Source of the DNA: Brevundimonas sp. UBA2388
GTDB taxonomy: Bacteria > Pseudomonadota > Alphaproteobacteria > Caulobacterales > Caulobacteraceae
Length of the DNA: 5,932 nucleotides
Direction: 5' to 3'
Assembly (NCBI GenBank): GCA_002343425.1
Contig: DDSO01000131.1
Location: 15,145-21,076, forward strand
In this document: piece after piece, positions 1 to 5,895 of the stretch
How positions within the stretch are numbered: position 1 is the first letter of the stretch
Layout: each line of letters starts with the position of its first letter
Program-made: the position numbers and the translations under genes
Notes under the pieces: generated by a model
What the model saw: only the letters and a program-made list of their open reading frames with translations
What the model was told of the DNA's origin: nothing
Databases searched by the model: none

Positions 1-1238
1 TGCTGGCAGAACAGGCTGGCGACGTGCTGGCCGGTGGGGGCGAGGCTGTCGTCCAGCGTCGAGGGAATCAGCATCTCGACGATCGGCTTCGACGACCAGC
101 CGTTCAGCCGCGCCTCGGCATGGGCCCGGTCCATATAGGCCAGCGACGGCGCCATGATGATCCCCGCCGTCAGGTGGTCGCCCTGCCCCGGCAGGCTGGT
201 GAAATCAGGAAGCTCAGACAGGGCCACATTCATGCGGAAGGTGCCCGAGCCGGACTGGTAGTTCCCGATCCGCTCCCTGAAATCCGCCGGCACGACAGCG
301 TCGTCCACAAACCGCTCGAACAGCAGCCGCGGATGCAGGTTCGATACCACCGCCCGCGCCCGCACCACGTCGCCGGCCTCGGTCACCGCCCCGACGGCGC
401 GGCCCTTTTCGGTCAACACCTCGGCGATCGGCGTCTCCAGCCGCACCTCGACGCCATGTTCCGCGCAGGCCGCGGACATGGCCTGGGTGATCGCCCCCAT
501 CCCGCCGATGGCGTGCCCCCAGACGCCCTTGCGCCCGTTCACCTCGCCGAAAACATGGTGCAACAGCACATAGGCCGAGCCCGGCGTATAAGGGCTGGCA
601 TAGTTGCCGACCACGCTGTCGAAGCCGAACAGGGCCTTGATCGGGTCGCTCTCGAACCAGCCGTCCAGCCAGTCGCCCGCCGACTTGGCGAACAGGTCCA
701 GCAGGTCGCGGCGTCCGGTGACGTCCAGCCCCGCCGCCTGCTTGCCCAGCGAGGCGCCCTTGAGCAGCTCGGGCAACATGGCCATCCAGCCGCCCTCCAC
801 CATGTTCGGCGGGGCCTTCAGGATCCAGTCGCGCAGCACCGCCGCGATGACCTCAAGCCGGCGCTCGTATTCCGGCAGCCGCTCCGCATCCCGGGTCGAG
901 AATTTTGCCAGCTCCCCCTGCGTCCGCCCCTCGCCCGCGAGGAAATAGCGGCCGTCATCGAGCGGCAGGAAGTTCGATACCTTGCGCTCCACCACCCGCA
1001 GCCCGTGACGGGCCAGGTCCATGTCGGCGATGACCTTCGGGTTCAGAAGGCTGACGGTGTAGCTGGCGGTCGAATTGCGGAAGCCCGGATGGAATTCCTC
1101 CGTCACCGCCGCCCCGCCGACGACATGGCGGCGCTCCAGAATGGTGACCTTCAGCCCGGCCCTCGCCAGATAGAAGGCACACACCAGCCCGTTGTGGCCC
1201 CCGCCCAGGATGACGACGTCGGTTTGCGTGGCGGCCAT
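1..1238 (-). CDS. FAD-dependent oxidoreductase, phytoene desaturase/PYROXD2-like (COG1233), C-terminus beyond window
   Basis: Reading the minus strand from an ATG at 1238 gives 412 codons with no stop before the window edge. Residues 8-18 form the Rossmann dinucleotide-binding loop (VVILGGGHNGL). E35, at the end of the second beta strand, is placed to bind the FAD adenosine ribose, and the GG pair at 41-42 follows as in the amine oxidase/CrtI superfamily. Residues 238-252 (VWGHAIGGMGAITQA) and the VVSNLHP segment at 297-303 are typical of COG1233 proteins. Relatives are about 500-540 residues, so roughly 100-130 C-terminal residues, including the second FAD-contact motif, are missing. GGGAGAGACC precedes the ATG as a good ribosome binding site. 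It is the last visible gene of the minus-strand cluster, 54 bases after the methyltransferase. Substrate unknown: it is CrtI-like in fold, but carotenoid desaturation is not established. Confidence 0.9.
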   Translation of the reverse strand, partial: MAATQTDVVILGGGHNGLVCAFYLARAGLKVTILERRHVVGGAAVTEEFHPGFRNSTASYTVSLLNPKVIADMDLARHGLRVVERKVSNFLPLDDGRYFLAGEGRTQGELAKFSTRDAERLPEYERRLEVIAAVLRDWILKAPPNMVEGGWMAMLPELLKGASLGKQAAGLDVTGRRDLLDLFAKSAGDWLDGWFESDPIKALFGFDSVVGNYASPYTPGSAYVLLHHVFGEVNGRKGVWGHAIGGMGAITQAMSAACAEHGVEVRLETPIAEVLTEKGRAVGAVTEAGDVVRARAVVSNLHPRLLFERFVDDAVVPADFRERIGNYQSGSGTFRMNVALSELPDFTSLPGQGDHLTAGIIMAPSLAYMDRAHAEARLNGWSSKPIVEMLIPSTLDDSLAPTGQHVASLFCQ

Positions 1239-1241
1239 GGT

Positions 1242-1248
1242 CTCTCCC
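1242..1248 (-). promoter_or_regulatory. Ribosome binding site of the FAD oxidoreductase gene
   Basis: The minus strand reads GGGAGAG, with its GGAG core five bases before the ATG at 1238. It supports this start and independent translation initiation after the 54-base gap from the methyltransferase stop. Confidence 0.7.
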
Positions 1249-1292
1249 GTCTCGTCCGACGCTCTAGCACAGCCGTTTCAGGGGTCACCCCC

Positions 1293-2009
1293 TTAGCCCG
1301 GCTTGACCCATTCCATGATCAGGAACCAGGGCGCGCGACGGTAATGCGCCCCGCGATCCGGATCGCCGCCCTGCGGGGCCGGTTCGGCGAAATGGCGCAG
1401 CGCCAGCCCCGCGTCGAGCAACAGGGTTATGTAGGTGGACAGTGGCCGATGCCAGTTCACAATCCGGATGCCGCGCCACTCGATCCAGGCCGAGCGCTCC
1501 TCCAGATAGTGGTCCATGGCGAATGCGCGACGGCCGTCCGCCATCTCCGTCCAGCCCAGTTCCGAAACATCCCCGGCCGAGTTGAAGTTGGTCAGATTGG
1601 CGATCAACAGGGTTCCGCCGGGCCTCAACACCCGCGCCATCTCCCGGATCGCCGCCGTCGCGTCGGGAATGTCGATCAGCGACAGATAGCTGACCACCAG
1701 ATCGAACGACTCATCGGCAAATCCCAGCGCCTCAGCGCCCTCGATGCGGTAGTCGCCTTCGGGGTCCAGCGCACGGGCGTGGTCGATCAGCGCCGGCGCG
1801 GGGTCGATGCCGACTGCACGGATCCCTTCGGCCTTGAGCTGACGGCAGAAGCGGCCCTCGCCGCAGCCCACGTCGAGCGCCGAGGCATAGGCCCCCGCCC
1901 GCACCCGCTCCATCATCGGCGCGTCGAGTACGAACCGCCGGCCATAGTCGCCGGCCTCTCCCTGCGCCGCGATCCAGGCCTCGGCGGAATCCTGCCAGCC
2001 GTCGTTCAT
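1293..2009 (-). CDS. Class I SAM-dependent methyltransferase (Methyltransf_11 type)
   Basis: A 238-residue soluble protein with the standard class I methyltransferase order of motifs. Motif I is ALDVGCGEGRF at 44-54, the acidic residue binding the SAM ribose is D69 in VGIDP, motif II is FDLVVSYLSLIDIPD at 102-116, and motif III is RVLRPGGTLLIANL at 126-139. The C-terminal 95 residues are aromatic-rich (several Trp, His and Tyr) and probably form the acceptor-substrate lid. The open frame extends upstream to 2390, but the ATG at 2009 is preferred: it overlaps the DUF817 stop as ATGA, has GGAGG six bases upstream, and places motif I at the usual distance from the N-terminus. The overlap implies translational coupling with the membrane protein. 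The acceptor (small molecule, lipid or quinone) cannot be read from the sequence. Confidence 0.9.
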   Translation of the reverse strand: MNDGWQDSAEAWIAAQGEAGDYGRRFVLDAPMMERVRAGAYASALDVGCGEGRFCRQLKAEGIRAVGIDPAPALIDHARALDPEGDYRIEGAEALGFADESFDLVVSYLSLIDIPDATAAIREMARVLRPGGTLLIANLTNFNSAGDVSELGWTEMADGRRAFAMDHYLEERSAWIEWRGIRIVNWHRPLSTYITLLLDAGLALRHFAEPAPQGGDPDRGAHYRRAPWFLIMEWVKPG

Positions 2010-2887
2010 TGTCGCCCTCCCCCGATCATCCCGCCGGCCTCCGCCTCGGGCCGGTGCACCAGCGACACCAGCACCACGCTGATCATCATCAGCAGGAACC
2101 AGCTGCCCAGCTTGTCGACCGACACCATGTGCCAACCTTCGGTCTGCGACGGATAGACCCAGGCGTTGGCGAAGGTGGCGATATTCTCGGCCAGCCAGAT
2201 GAAGGCCGCGACCAGAAAGAAACCGAGCAGGAAGGGCATCTTCCGCCGCTTCCGGTCCGGCGTGAAATAGAACCAGCCGCGCCCGAACAGCAGTGCGGTA
2301 AGGACGAACAGCCCCAGCCGAATGTCCGGCAGCCAGTGGTGGGCGAAGAAGTTGACGTAGATCGCCGCCGCCAGAACCCAGGTCGTCCACAGCGGCGGAT
2401 AGTGGCGGAATTTGATATCGAAGATGCGCTGGATGCGGGCGATGTAGCTTCCCACCGCCGCATACATGAAGCCCGAGAACAGCGGCACCATGCCGATGCG
2501 CAGGATGCTGTCCTCAGGGTAGATCCACGATCCGTGCCAGGTCTTGAACAGCTCCATGATCGTGCCGACGACGTGGAAGACGAAGATCACCCTCGCCTCC
2601 TTCCAGCTCTCCAGCTTGAGCGCCAGCATGGCCGCCTGGATGCCGAGCGCCCCGACCACGAGGAAGTCGTACCGGCTGACCGGCGCGGCGTCCGGCCACC
2701 ACAGATGGGTCGCCAGCAGCATGGCCAGCATCACCCCGCCGAACAGACAGGCCCAACCCTGTTTGATGCCGAACATCAGGAATTCGAAAGCGTAGCGGGA
2801 CCAGGCGCGGCGGTCTGCCCAGGTCTGAAGCCGACCCAGCCAATGGCGGCCCCAGGTCTCAAGGGGAAGGCGGCGGAGTTCGTTCAA
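2006..2887 (-). CDS. DUF817 family polytopic membrane protein
   Basis: A 293-residue integral membrane protein of uncharacterised family DUF817, recognised by segments around FEFLMFGIKQGWACLFGG (34-51), FHVVGTIMELFKTWHGSWIYPE (104-125), PLFSGFMYAAVGSYIAR (135-151) and ENIATFANAWVYP (234-246). About seven or eight hydrophobic segments are visible, near 43-60, 74-91, 100-113, 135-150, 166-181, 190-203, 218-239 and 262-277. The conserved His, Glu, Lys and Trp residues lie in or beside membrane segments. The open frame reaches an ATG at 2983, but that would overlap the regulator gene by 100 bases with an Arg/Pro-rich start. The TTG at 2887 overlaps the regulator stop by 4 bases (TTGA), has a weak GGCGG upstream and gives a family-like length, so it is preferred. 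The gene lies between a regulator and a methyltransferase, overlapping both. Molecular function unknown. Confidence 0.85.
   Translation of the reverse strand: MNELRRLPLETWGRHWLGRLQTWADRRAWSRYAFEFLMFGIKQGWACLFGGVMLAMLLATHLWWPDAAPVSRYDFLVVGALGIQAAMLALKLESWKEARVIFVFHVVGTIMELFKTWHGSWIYPEDSILRIGMVPLFSGFMYAAVGSYIARIQRIFDIKFRHYPPLWTTWVLAAAIYVNFFAHHWLPDIRLGLFVLTALLFGRGWFYFTPDRKRRKMPFLLGFFLVAAFIWLAENIATFANAWVYPSQTEGWHMVSVDKLGSWFLLMMISVVLVSLVHRPEAEAGGMIGGGRQ
2016..2020 (-). promoter_or_regulatory. Ribosome binding site of the methyltransferase gene, inside the end of the DUF817 gene
   Basis: GGAGG on the minus strand lies six bases before the ATG at 2009 and within the codons of the C-terminal Gly-Gly-Gly-Arg-Gln of the DUF817 protein. 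It decides the methyltransferase start in favour of 2009 over the in-frame upstream possibilities. Confidence 0.75.
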
Positions 2888-3882
2888 GACAGCCGCCGGC
2901 TCGCCGCACGGAATTCCCGGGGCGTCACCCCGACCTGCTCCCGGAAGGCACGGTTGAACGGTCCGACGGATCCGAATCCGCACTCGAACGCGACCTCCAG
3001 AATGGGCAGGACCTGATCCGGGTCAGCGAGCAGGCGTTTCGCACGCTCGATCCGGTGGTGATTGATCAGCCGGTTGAAATTCGGGAATCCGAGAACGGTG
3101 CTGATGCACTGGGACACCTTGTATTCCGGCTGGCCCATCCGTGCGGCTACATCGCCGATCCTGAGGTCTGGCCGACCGTCGATCGCTTCATCGCGCAACA
3201 AGGCCAGAAGCCGTTCGGCAAGGCGTCTGTCCTCTTCCGTCGGTGCCCGGCGCACCGAAACCGTTGCGTCCGCCTGCCCCAGGGGATGGCGCAAACGATA
3301 CCAGACCGCTGCCGCCGCCCCGACCGAGCCGACGACCGCGCAGGCGATCCGGATCAGGTCGGTGCGCCCGATCTCCCCGGGAACCCCGCTGGAGACACCA
3401 GACCCGAGAACCGCCACCATCTGGGCCGTATAGATCACGAGGAAGGCGAGCCGGAACCGCTTCTCTGGCACTCCTAAATCACCCTGGCGCGCCTGGAACG
3501 GCTCAATGAAGGTCAACAACAGGGCCGCCGAGCCGCTGAGCCCATAGACGTTCCCGGCGAAGCCGTAGAGGCCGCCTTCGGCCGGCGCGAGCACCGTCAG
3601 CGCACCGGCAACCGCGACCACCGTCACCACGATCCGGGGCCACCGGACGTCGCGGGGCGCGGGATCGAACAGGGCCCGTGTCAGCAGCCAAGCCCATCCG
3701 CAGGCCCCTGCGCCGATGAGCGAAAACAGGGTCCCGGCGGTACCGTCGGTCAGACGGCCCGCGATGTAGCAGAGGAAGGAGACCGCGCAGAGCGCCGCAT
3801 AAGCCTCAATACGACTGGGCGCCCGCCGGGGCCAGGAGGCCCGGCTGACGTCCGGAAGGCTGGGAAATGGCTGCGTGGACAC
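2884..3882 (-). CDS. Membrane-anchored AraC-family transcriptional regulator
   Basis: A 332-residue protein in two halves. Residues 24-195 are hydrophobic, with about six likely membrane segments (near 26-42, 50-70, 83-100, 108-126, 144-163 and 174-195). A charged linker follows at 196-220. Residues 221-328 form an AraC DNA-binding domain with both helix-turn-helix units: the first around IGDVAARMGQPEYKVSQCI (242-260), the second with the family signature AFECGFGSVGPFNRAFREQ followed by VTPREFR (298-324). The GTG at 3882 is chosen because GGGAGGA lies just before it, and no earlier in-frame start has comparable support. This architecture differs from classic AraC/XylS proteins with a soluble sugar-binding cupin and suggests sensing at or in the membrane. 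It heads the minus-strand operon and is divergent from the DUF2306 gene, so control of both is likely but inferred. Confidence 0.88.
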   Translation of the reverse strand: MSTQPFPSLPDVSRASWPRRAPSRIEAYAALCAVSFLCYIAGRLTDGTAGTLFSLIGAGACGWAWLLTRALFDPAPRDVRWPRIVVTVVAVAGALTVLAPAEGGLYGFAGNVYGLSGSAALLLTFIEPFQARQGDLGVPEKRFRLAFLVIYTAQMVAVLGSGVSSGVPGEIGRTDLIRIACAVVGSVGAAAAVWYRLRHPLGQADATVSVRRAPTEEDRRLAERLLALLRDEAIDGRPDLRIGDVAARMGQPEYKVSQCISTVLGFPNFNRLINHHRIERAKRLLADPDQVLPILEVAFECGFGSVGPFNRAFREQVGVTPREFRAASRRLS

Positions 3883-3885
3883 CGA

Positions 3886-3892
3886 TCCTCCC
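3886..3892 (-). promoter_or_regulatory. Ribosome binding site fixing the GTG start of the AraC-type regulator
   Basis: The minus strand reads GGGAGGA, with its GGAGG core four bases before the GTG at 3882. The open frame runs on to 4044, but that extension is Arg/Pro/Gly-rich, lacks such a site and covers the divergent promoter region, so the GTG is the better start. Confidence 0.75.
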
Positions 3893-3976
3893 GGAGGGCT
3901 GGGCGGATTGATGACCCGCCCGGGCGACCCTGTCCAGCGCGTCGCCGCCCGTCCCGGTGGTCCCGCGCAGGATTTT

Positions 3977-4002
3977 TCTGGCCGATTTCCAAATCGGCGA
4001 GA
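3977..4002. promoter_or_regulatory. 26-base near-perfect palindrome, candidate operator
   Basis: The inner arms GCCGATTT (3981-3988) and AAATCGGC (3991-3998) are perfectly complementary around a CC centre. After one mismatched pair (G3980/G3999) the symmetry continues for three more bases (TCT at 3977-3979, AGA at 4000-4002), so 11 of 12 arm positions pair. It lies 64 bases before the DUF2306 ATG and 94 bases before the regulator GTG, within the AT-richer patch. No T tract follows on either strand, so a terminator is unlikely. A dimeric regulator binding site is the natural reading. AraC-family sites are more often direct repeats, so the bound protein need not be the neighbouring regulator. 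Confidence 0.55.
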
Positions 4003-4057
4003 CGCCCGGCCGAGGTCGCCCCTATCCGTGCCGACACCCCGCATTCAGGGGCCTGTC

Positions 4058-4062
4058 GGGAG
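4058..4062 (+). promoter_or_regulatory. Ribosome binding site of the DUF2306 gene
   Basis: GGGAG lies five bases before the ATG at 4068. It favours this start over an in-frame ATG at 3957, which would place the palindrome inside the coding sequence and add an unlikely Pro/Arg/Cys-rich leader. Confidence 0.75.
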
Positions 4063-4067
4063 ACCTC

Positions 4068-4886
4068 ATGTCCAGCATTTCTTCACCGCCCCCTGTGAAG
4101 GGCGTCGCCGCCGGAGCCCTGCGCTGGGCAGGCATCCTCTGGTTCATCGTCGCCGCCATAGGCCAGGCGGCCTTCATCGGCTTCATCCTGGCCTTCTACG
4201 GCACGCGGACCGCGTCCGGAGACTACGCCGGCTGGAACGACAAGCCGCTGATCGACGGCTATATCGCCGGCGACGCGACCGGGAATTTCATTTTCGCCGC
4301 CCATGTGCTGCTGGCGTCGGTCGTGACCTTCGCCGGGCTGATGCAACTCGTTCCTTCGATCCGGCGCGCCGTCCCGGCCCTGCACCGCTGGAGCGGTCGG
4401 ACCTTCCTCGTCGTGGCCGCCTTCATGGCGTTGAGCGGCTTCTGGCTGACCCTCGTCCGGGGGACCTCGCTGTCCGCCGTCTCTTCGGCCGCCATCGTGA
4501 TCGACGGGCTGCTGATCCTCATCTTCGGCGGGCTGGCGTGGCGGCACGCCGTCAAGCGACGGTTCGACCAGCACCGGGTCTGGGCCATGCGCACCTTTAT
4601 GGCGGTCAGCGGCGTCTGGTTTCTCAGGGTCGGCATCATGGGCTGGGTGCTCATCAACCAGGGGCCGGTCGGCATGTCGGACAGCCTGTCGGGTCCGGCC
4701 GACATCGTCCTGGTCTTCGGCAGCTATCTTATCCCGCTGGGCTTGCTGGAGCTCTATTTCCGGGCCGGGCGCAGCGCCCATGCGGCGCAGAAGTTTCTGA
4801 CCGCAGCCATCGTCCTCGCTGCCGCGGCCTTCACGGCGATCGGAGTTTTCGGGACGATCGCCCTCATGTGGGGCCCTTACCTCTAG
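4068..4886 (+). CDS. DUF2306 domain-containing seven-helix membrane protein
   Basis: A 272-residue integral membrane protein with seven hydrophobic segments, near 19-43, 74-95, 111-130, 139-158, 171-197, 210-231 and 244-266. It is assigned to DUF2306 by the HVLLASVVTFAGLMQLVPSIRR segment (79-100), the ALHRWSGR motif (104-111) and the DQHRVWAMR motif (167-175). Histidines at 79, 106, 160 and 169 sit at the ends of membrane segments, an arrangement that could bind haem or another metal, but that is inference. The loop after the first helix (about 45-73, with several Tyr, Trp and Asp) probably faces one side of the membrane as a small domain. It is transcribed away from the AraC-type regulator across a shared promoter region and may be its target. 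It converges with the VOC gene 21 bases downstream. Cellular role unknown. Confidence 0.87.
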   Translation: MSSISSPPPVKGVAAGALRWAGILWFIVAAIGQAAFIGFILAFYGTRTASGDYAGWNDKPLIDGYIAGDATGNFIFAAHVLLASVVTFAGLMQLVPSIRRAVPALHRWSGRTFLVVAAFMALSGFWLTLVRGTSLSAVSSAAIVIDGLLILIFGGLAWRHAVKRRFDQHRVWAMRTFMAVSGVWFLRVGIMGWVLINQGPVGMSDSLSGPADIVLVFGSYLIPLGLLELYFRAGRSAHAAQKFLTAAIVLAAAAFTAIGVFGTIALMWGPYL

Positions 4887-4907
4887 GATGCCCCTGCAGA
4901 GACGCGT

Positions 4908-5330
4908 CTATTTCGCGAACAACTGGCCCAGATCCTGAAAGGCCTTCATCTCGATGGCGTTGCCGCTCGGGTCGCGGAAGAACATCGTCGCCTGCTCGCC
5001 CGGTTCGCCCTTGAAACGGACATAGGGTTCGATGTCGAACTTCGTGCCCGCGGCGACAAGGCGGTCGGCCAGCGCCTGCCAGTCCATCATCTCCAGGATG
5101 ACGCCGAAATGCGGCACCGGCACCTGATGGCCGTCGACCGCATTGCCGCCGGCATCGGCCGTCTTCATCCCCGGAACGAGATGCGTCACGATCTGGTGGC
5201 CGTAGAAGTCGAAATCGATCCATTCGCCTGAACTGCGCCCCTCGGCGCAGCCCATGGCGCCGCCCCAGAAGCGCCGCGCGGCGTCGAGGTCATGAACGGG
5301 AAAGGCGAGATGGAACGGACGGAGCGACAT
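4908..5330 (-). CDS. VOC superfamily protein (glyoxalase/extradiol dioxygenase fold, COG3565-like)
   Basis: A 140-residue protein with the paired beta-alpha-beta-beta-beta modules of the vicinal oxygen chelate fold. H7 (in PFHLAFPV), H74 (in PVPHFGVIL) and E127 (in PSGNAIEMKAF) sit where this superfamily places its three metal ligands. The segments around WIDFDFYGHQIVTHL (37-51) and VRFKGEPGEQATMFFRDPSGN (104-124) match the predicted extradiol-dioxygenase-like group COG3565, from memory of that family. The ATG at 5330 is chosen because the PFHLAFPV strand must start near the N-terminus; the longer frame to 5468 lies inside queF. It starts 5 bases after the queF stop and has only a weak ribosome binding site, so translation probably depends on ribosomes finishing queF. 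Metal binding is well supported by motif; reaction and substrate are unknown. Confidence 0.88.
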   Translation of the reverse strand: MSLRPFHLAFPVHDLDAARRFWGGAMGCAEGRSSGEWIDFDFYGHQIVTHLVPGMKTADAGGNAVDGHQVPVPHFGVILEMMDWQALADRLVAAGTKFDIEPYVRFKGEPGEQATMFFRDPSGNAIEMKAFQDLGQLFAK

Positions 5331-5335
5331 GCGTC

Positions 5336-5797
5336 TCAGCCCCGCCCGCGATAGGTCGGCACACCCTGATCCGGCAGCCACAGGCCCTCGGGCGGCGCGC
5401 CCGTCTGCCAGAAGACGTCGATCGGGATGCCGCCGCGAGGATACCAGTAGCCCCCGATGCGCAGCCATTTCGGCTGCAGAAGGTCGGCGATCTTCCGGCC
5501 GATGGCCACGGTGCAGTCCTCATGGAAGGCGCCGTGGTTCCGGAAGGCGGTCAGGTACAGCTTCAGCGACTTGCTCTCGACCAGCCAGTCGCCCGGCGCA
5601 TAGTCGATGACGATGTGCGCGAAATCCGGCTGGCCCGTCACGGGACACAGGCTGGTGAACTCCGGCGCCGTGAAGCGCGTCAGATACAGCGTCCCCGGAT
5701 GGGGATTGGGCACCCGTTCCAGCTCGGCCGTTTCCGGGCTGGAGGGCTGGGCGGTTTGCTGGCCGAGCTGGTGCAGGCCTGAGGTGTCGGTGGTCAT
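5336..5797 (-). CDS. queF: NADPH-dependent 7-cyano-7-deazaguanine (preQ0) reductase QueF
   Basis: QueF reduces the nitrile of preQ0 to the aminomethyl group of preQ1, using two NADPH, in the queuosine tRNA-modification pathway in the cytosol. At 153 residues this is the short, single-domain (B. subtilis-type) form. C51 in [10 protein letters not shown] is the nucleophile forming the thioimide with preQ0, and D58 is the acid/base residue of the same motif. The QueF motif [15 protein letters not shown] (74-88) is intact, and E93 in FHEDC binds the substrate; the spacing matches C55/D62/E97 of the B. subtilis enzyme. The ATG at 5797 gives the expected N-terminus. The frame continues upstream to 5920, but through the heptamer repeats, which makes that extension implausible. 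No clear Shine-Dalgarno precedes the ATG (CATCCCCGCC). It is followed after 5 bases by the VOC gene. Confidence 0.95.
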   Translation of the reverse strand: MTTDTSGLHQLGQQTAQPSSPETAELERVPNPHPGTLYLTRFTAPEFTSLCPVTGQPDFAHIVIDYAPGDWLVESKSLKLYLTAFRNHGAFHEDCTVAIGRKIADLLQPKWLRIGGYWYPRGGIPIDVFWQTGAPPEGLWLPDQGVPTYRGRG

Positions 5798-5833
5798 GGC
5801 GGGGATGTAGCGGGTTCGGCCTGCGGCGTCATC

Positions 5834-5875
5834 CTGGTGGCTAGTGGTTAGTGGCCAGTGGCTAGTGGCTGGCGG
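5834..5875. repeat. Six tandem copies of a degenerate heptamer upstream of queF
   Basis: On the plus strand the units are CTGGTGG, CTAGTGG, TTAGTGG, CCAGTGG, CTAGTGG and CTGGCGG, in perfect 7-base register over 42 bases. Bases 4-7 are GTGG in five of six units; variation is mostly in the first three positions. The array lies 37-78 bases upstream of the queF start. A 7-base unit changes the reading frame when copies are gained or lost, so the array is presumably non-coding even though the queF frame happens to stay open through it. It may be slipped-strand repeat DNA or a multi-site regulatory element; nothing visible decides between them. Confidence 0.8.
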
Positions 5876-5895
5876 CATTGCTGTCGGCGGAAGGG

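Larger units (their letters stand above)
3883..4067. promoter_or_regulatory. Divergent intergenic regulatory region (AraC-type operon / DUF2306 gene)
   Basis: This 185-base stretch lies between the oppositely oriented starts of the regulator (GTG at 3882, minus) and the DUF2306 gene (ATG at 4068, plus), so it must hold promoters for both. It includes a locally AT-richer patch around 3971-3994 within GC-rich flanks. I could not pick out convincing -35/-10 elements in either direction. The strongest structured element is the palindrome at 3977-4002. Open frames that cross the region look like shadows with unnatural composition. Confidence 0.65.

Noticed and set aside
1..1238. Calling the FAD oxidoreductase a carotenoid gene (crtI)
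   Set aside because: It shares the fold and the N-terminal FAD motif, but its sequence looks closer to the PYROXD2/COG1233 group. No other carotenoid gene is visible in the window.
1281..1291. GGGGTCACCCC as a terminator between the methyltransferase and FAD oxidoreductase genes
   Set aside because: The stem is only four or five pairs with no T tract, and the downstream gene is in the same orientation. Weak evidence at best for attenuation.
24..2156. A 710-codon open frame on the plus strand
   Set aside because: It is antisense to the FAD oxidoreductase, the methyltransferase and part of the DUF817 gene. Its translation is His/Arg/Pro/Gln-rich with no recognisable domain, typical of a stop-poor antisense frame in high-GC DNA, while the minus-strand frames carry clear family motifs.
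2009..3016. A 335-codon plus-strand open frame antisense to the DUF817 gene
   Set aside because: Same antisense artefact: low-complexity, charged composition with no domain, opposite a well-supported membrane protein.
4887..4909. Bidirectional terminator between the convergent DUF2306 and VOC genes
   Set aside because: The 21-base gap contains only the short palindrome AGACGCGTCT and no T-rich tract on either strand, so no intrinsic terminator can be supported.
3875..5014. A 379-codon plus-strand frame overlapping the DUF2306 gene
   Set aside because: It is a shifted reading of the DUF2306 gene, Arg/Pro-rich, without motifs, and it runs into the convergent VOC gene.
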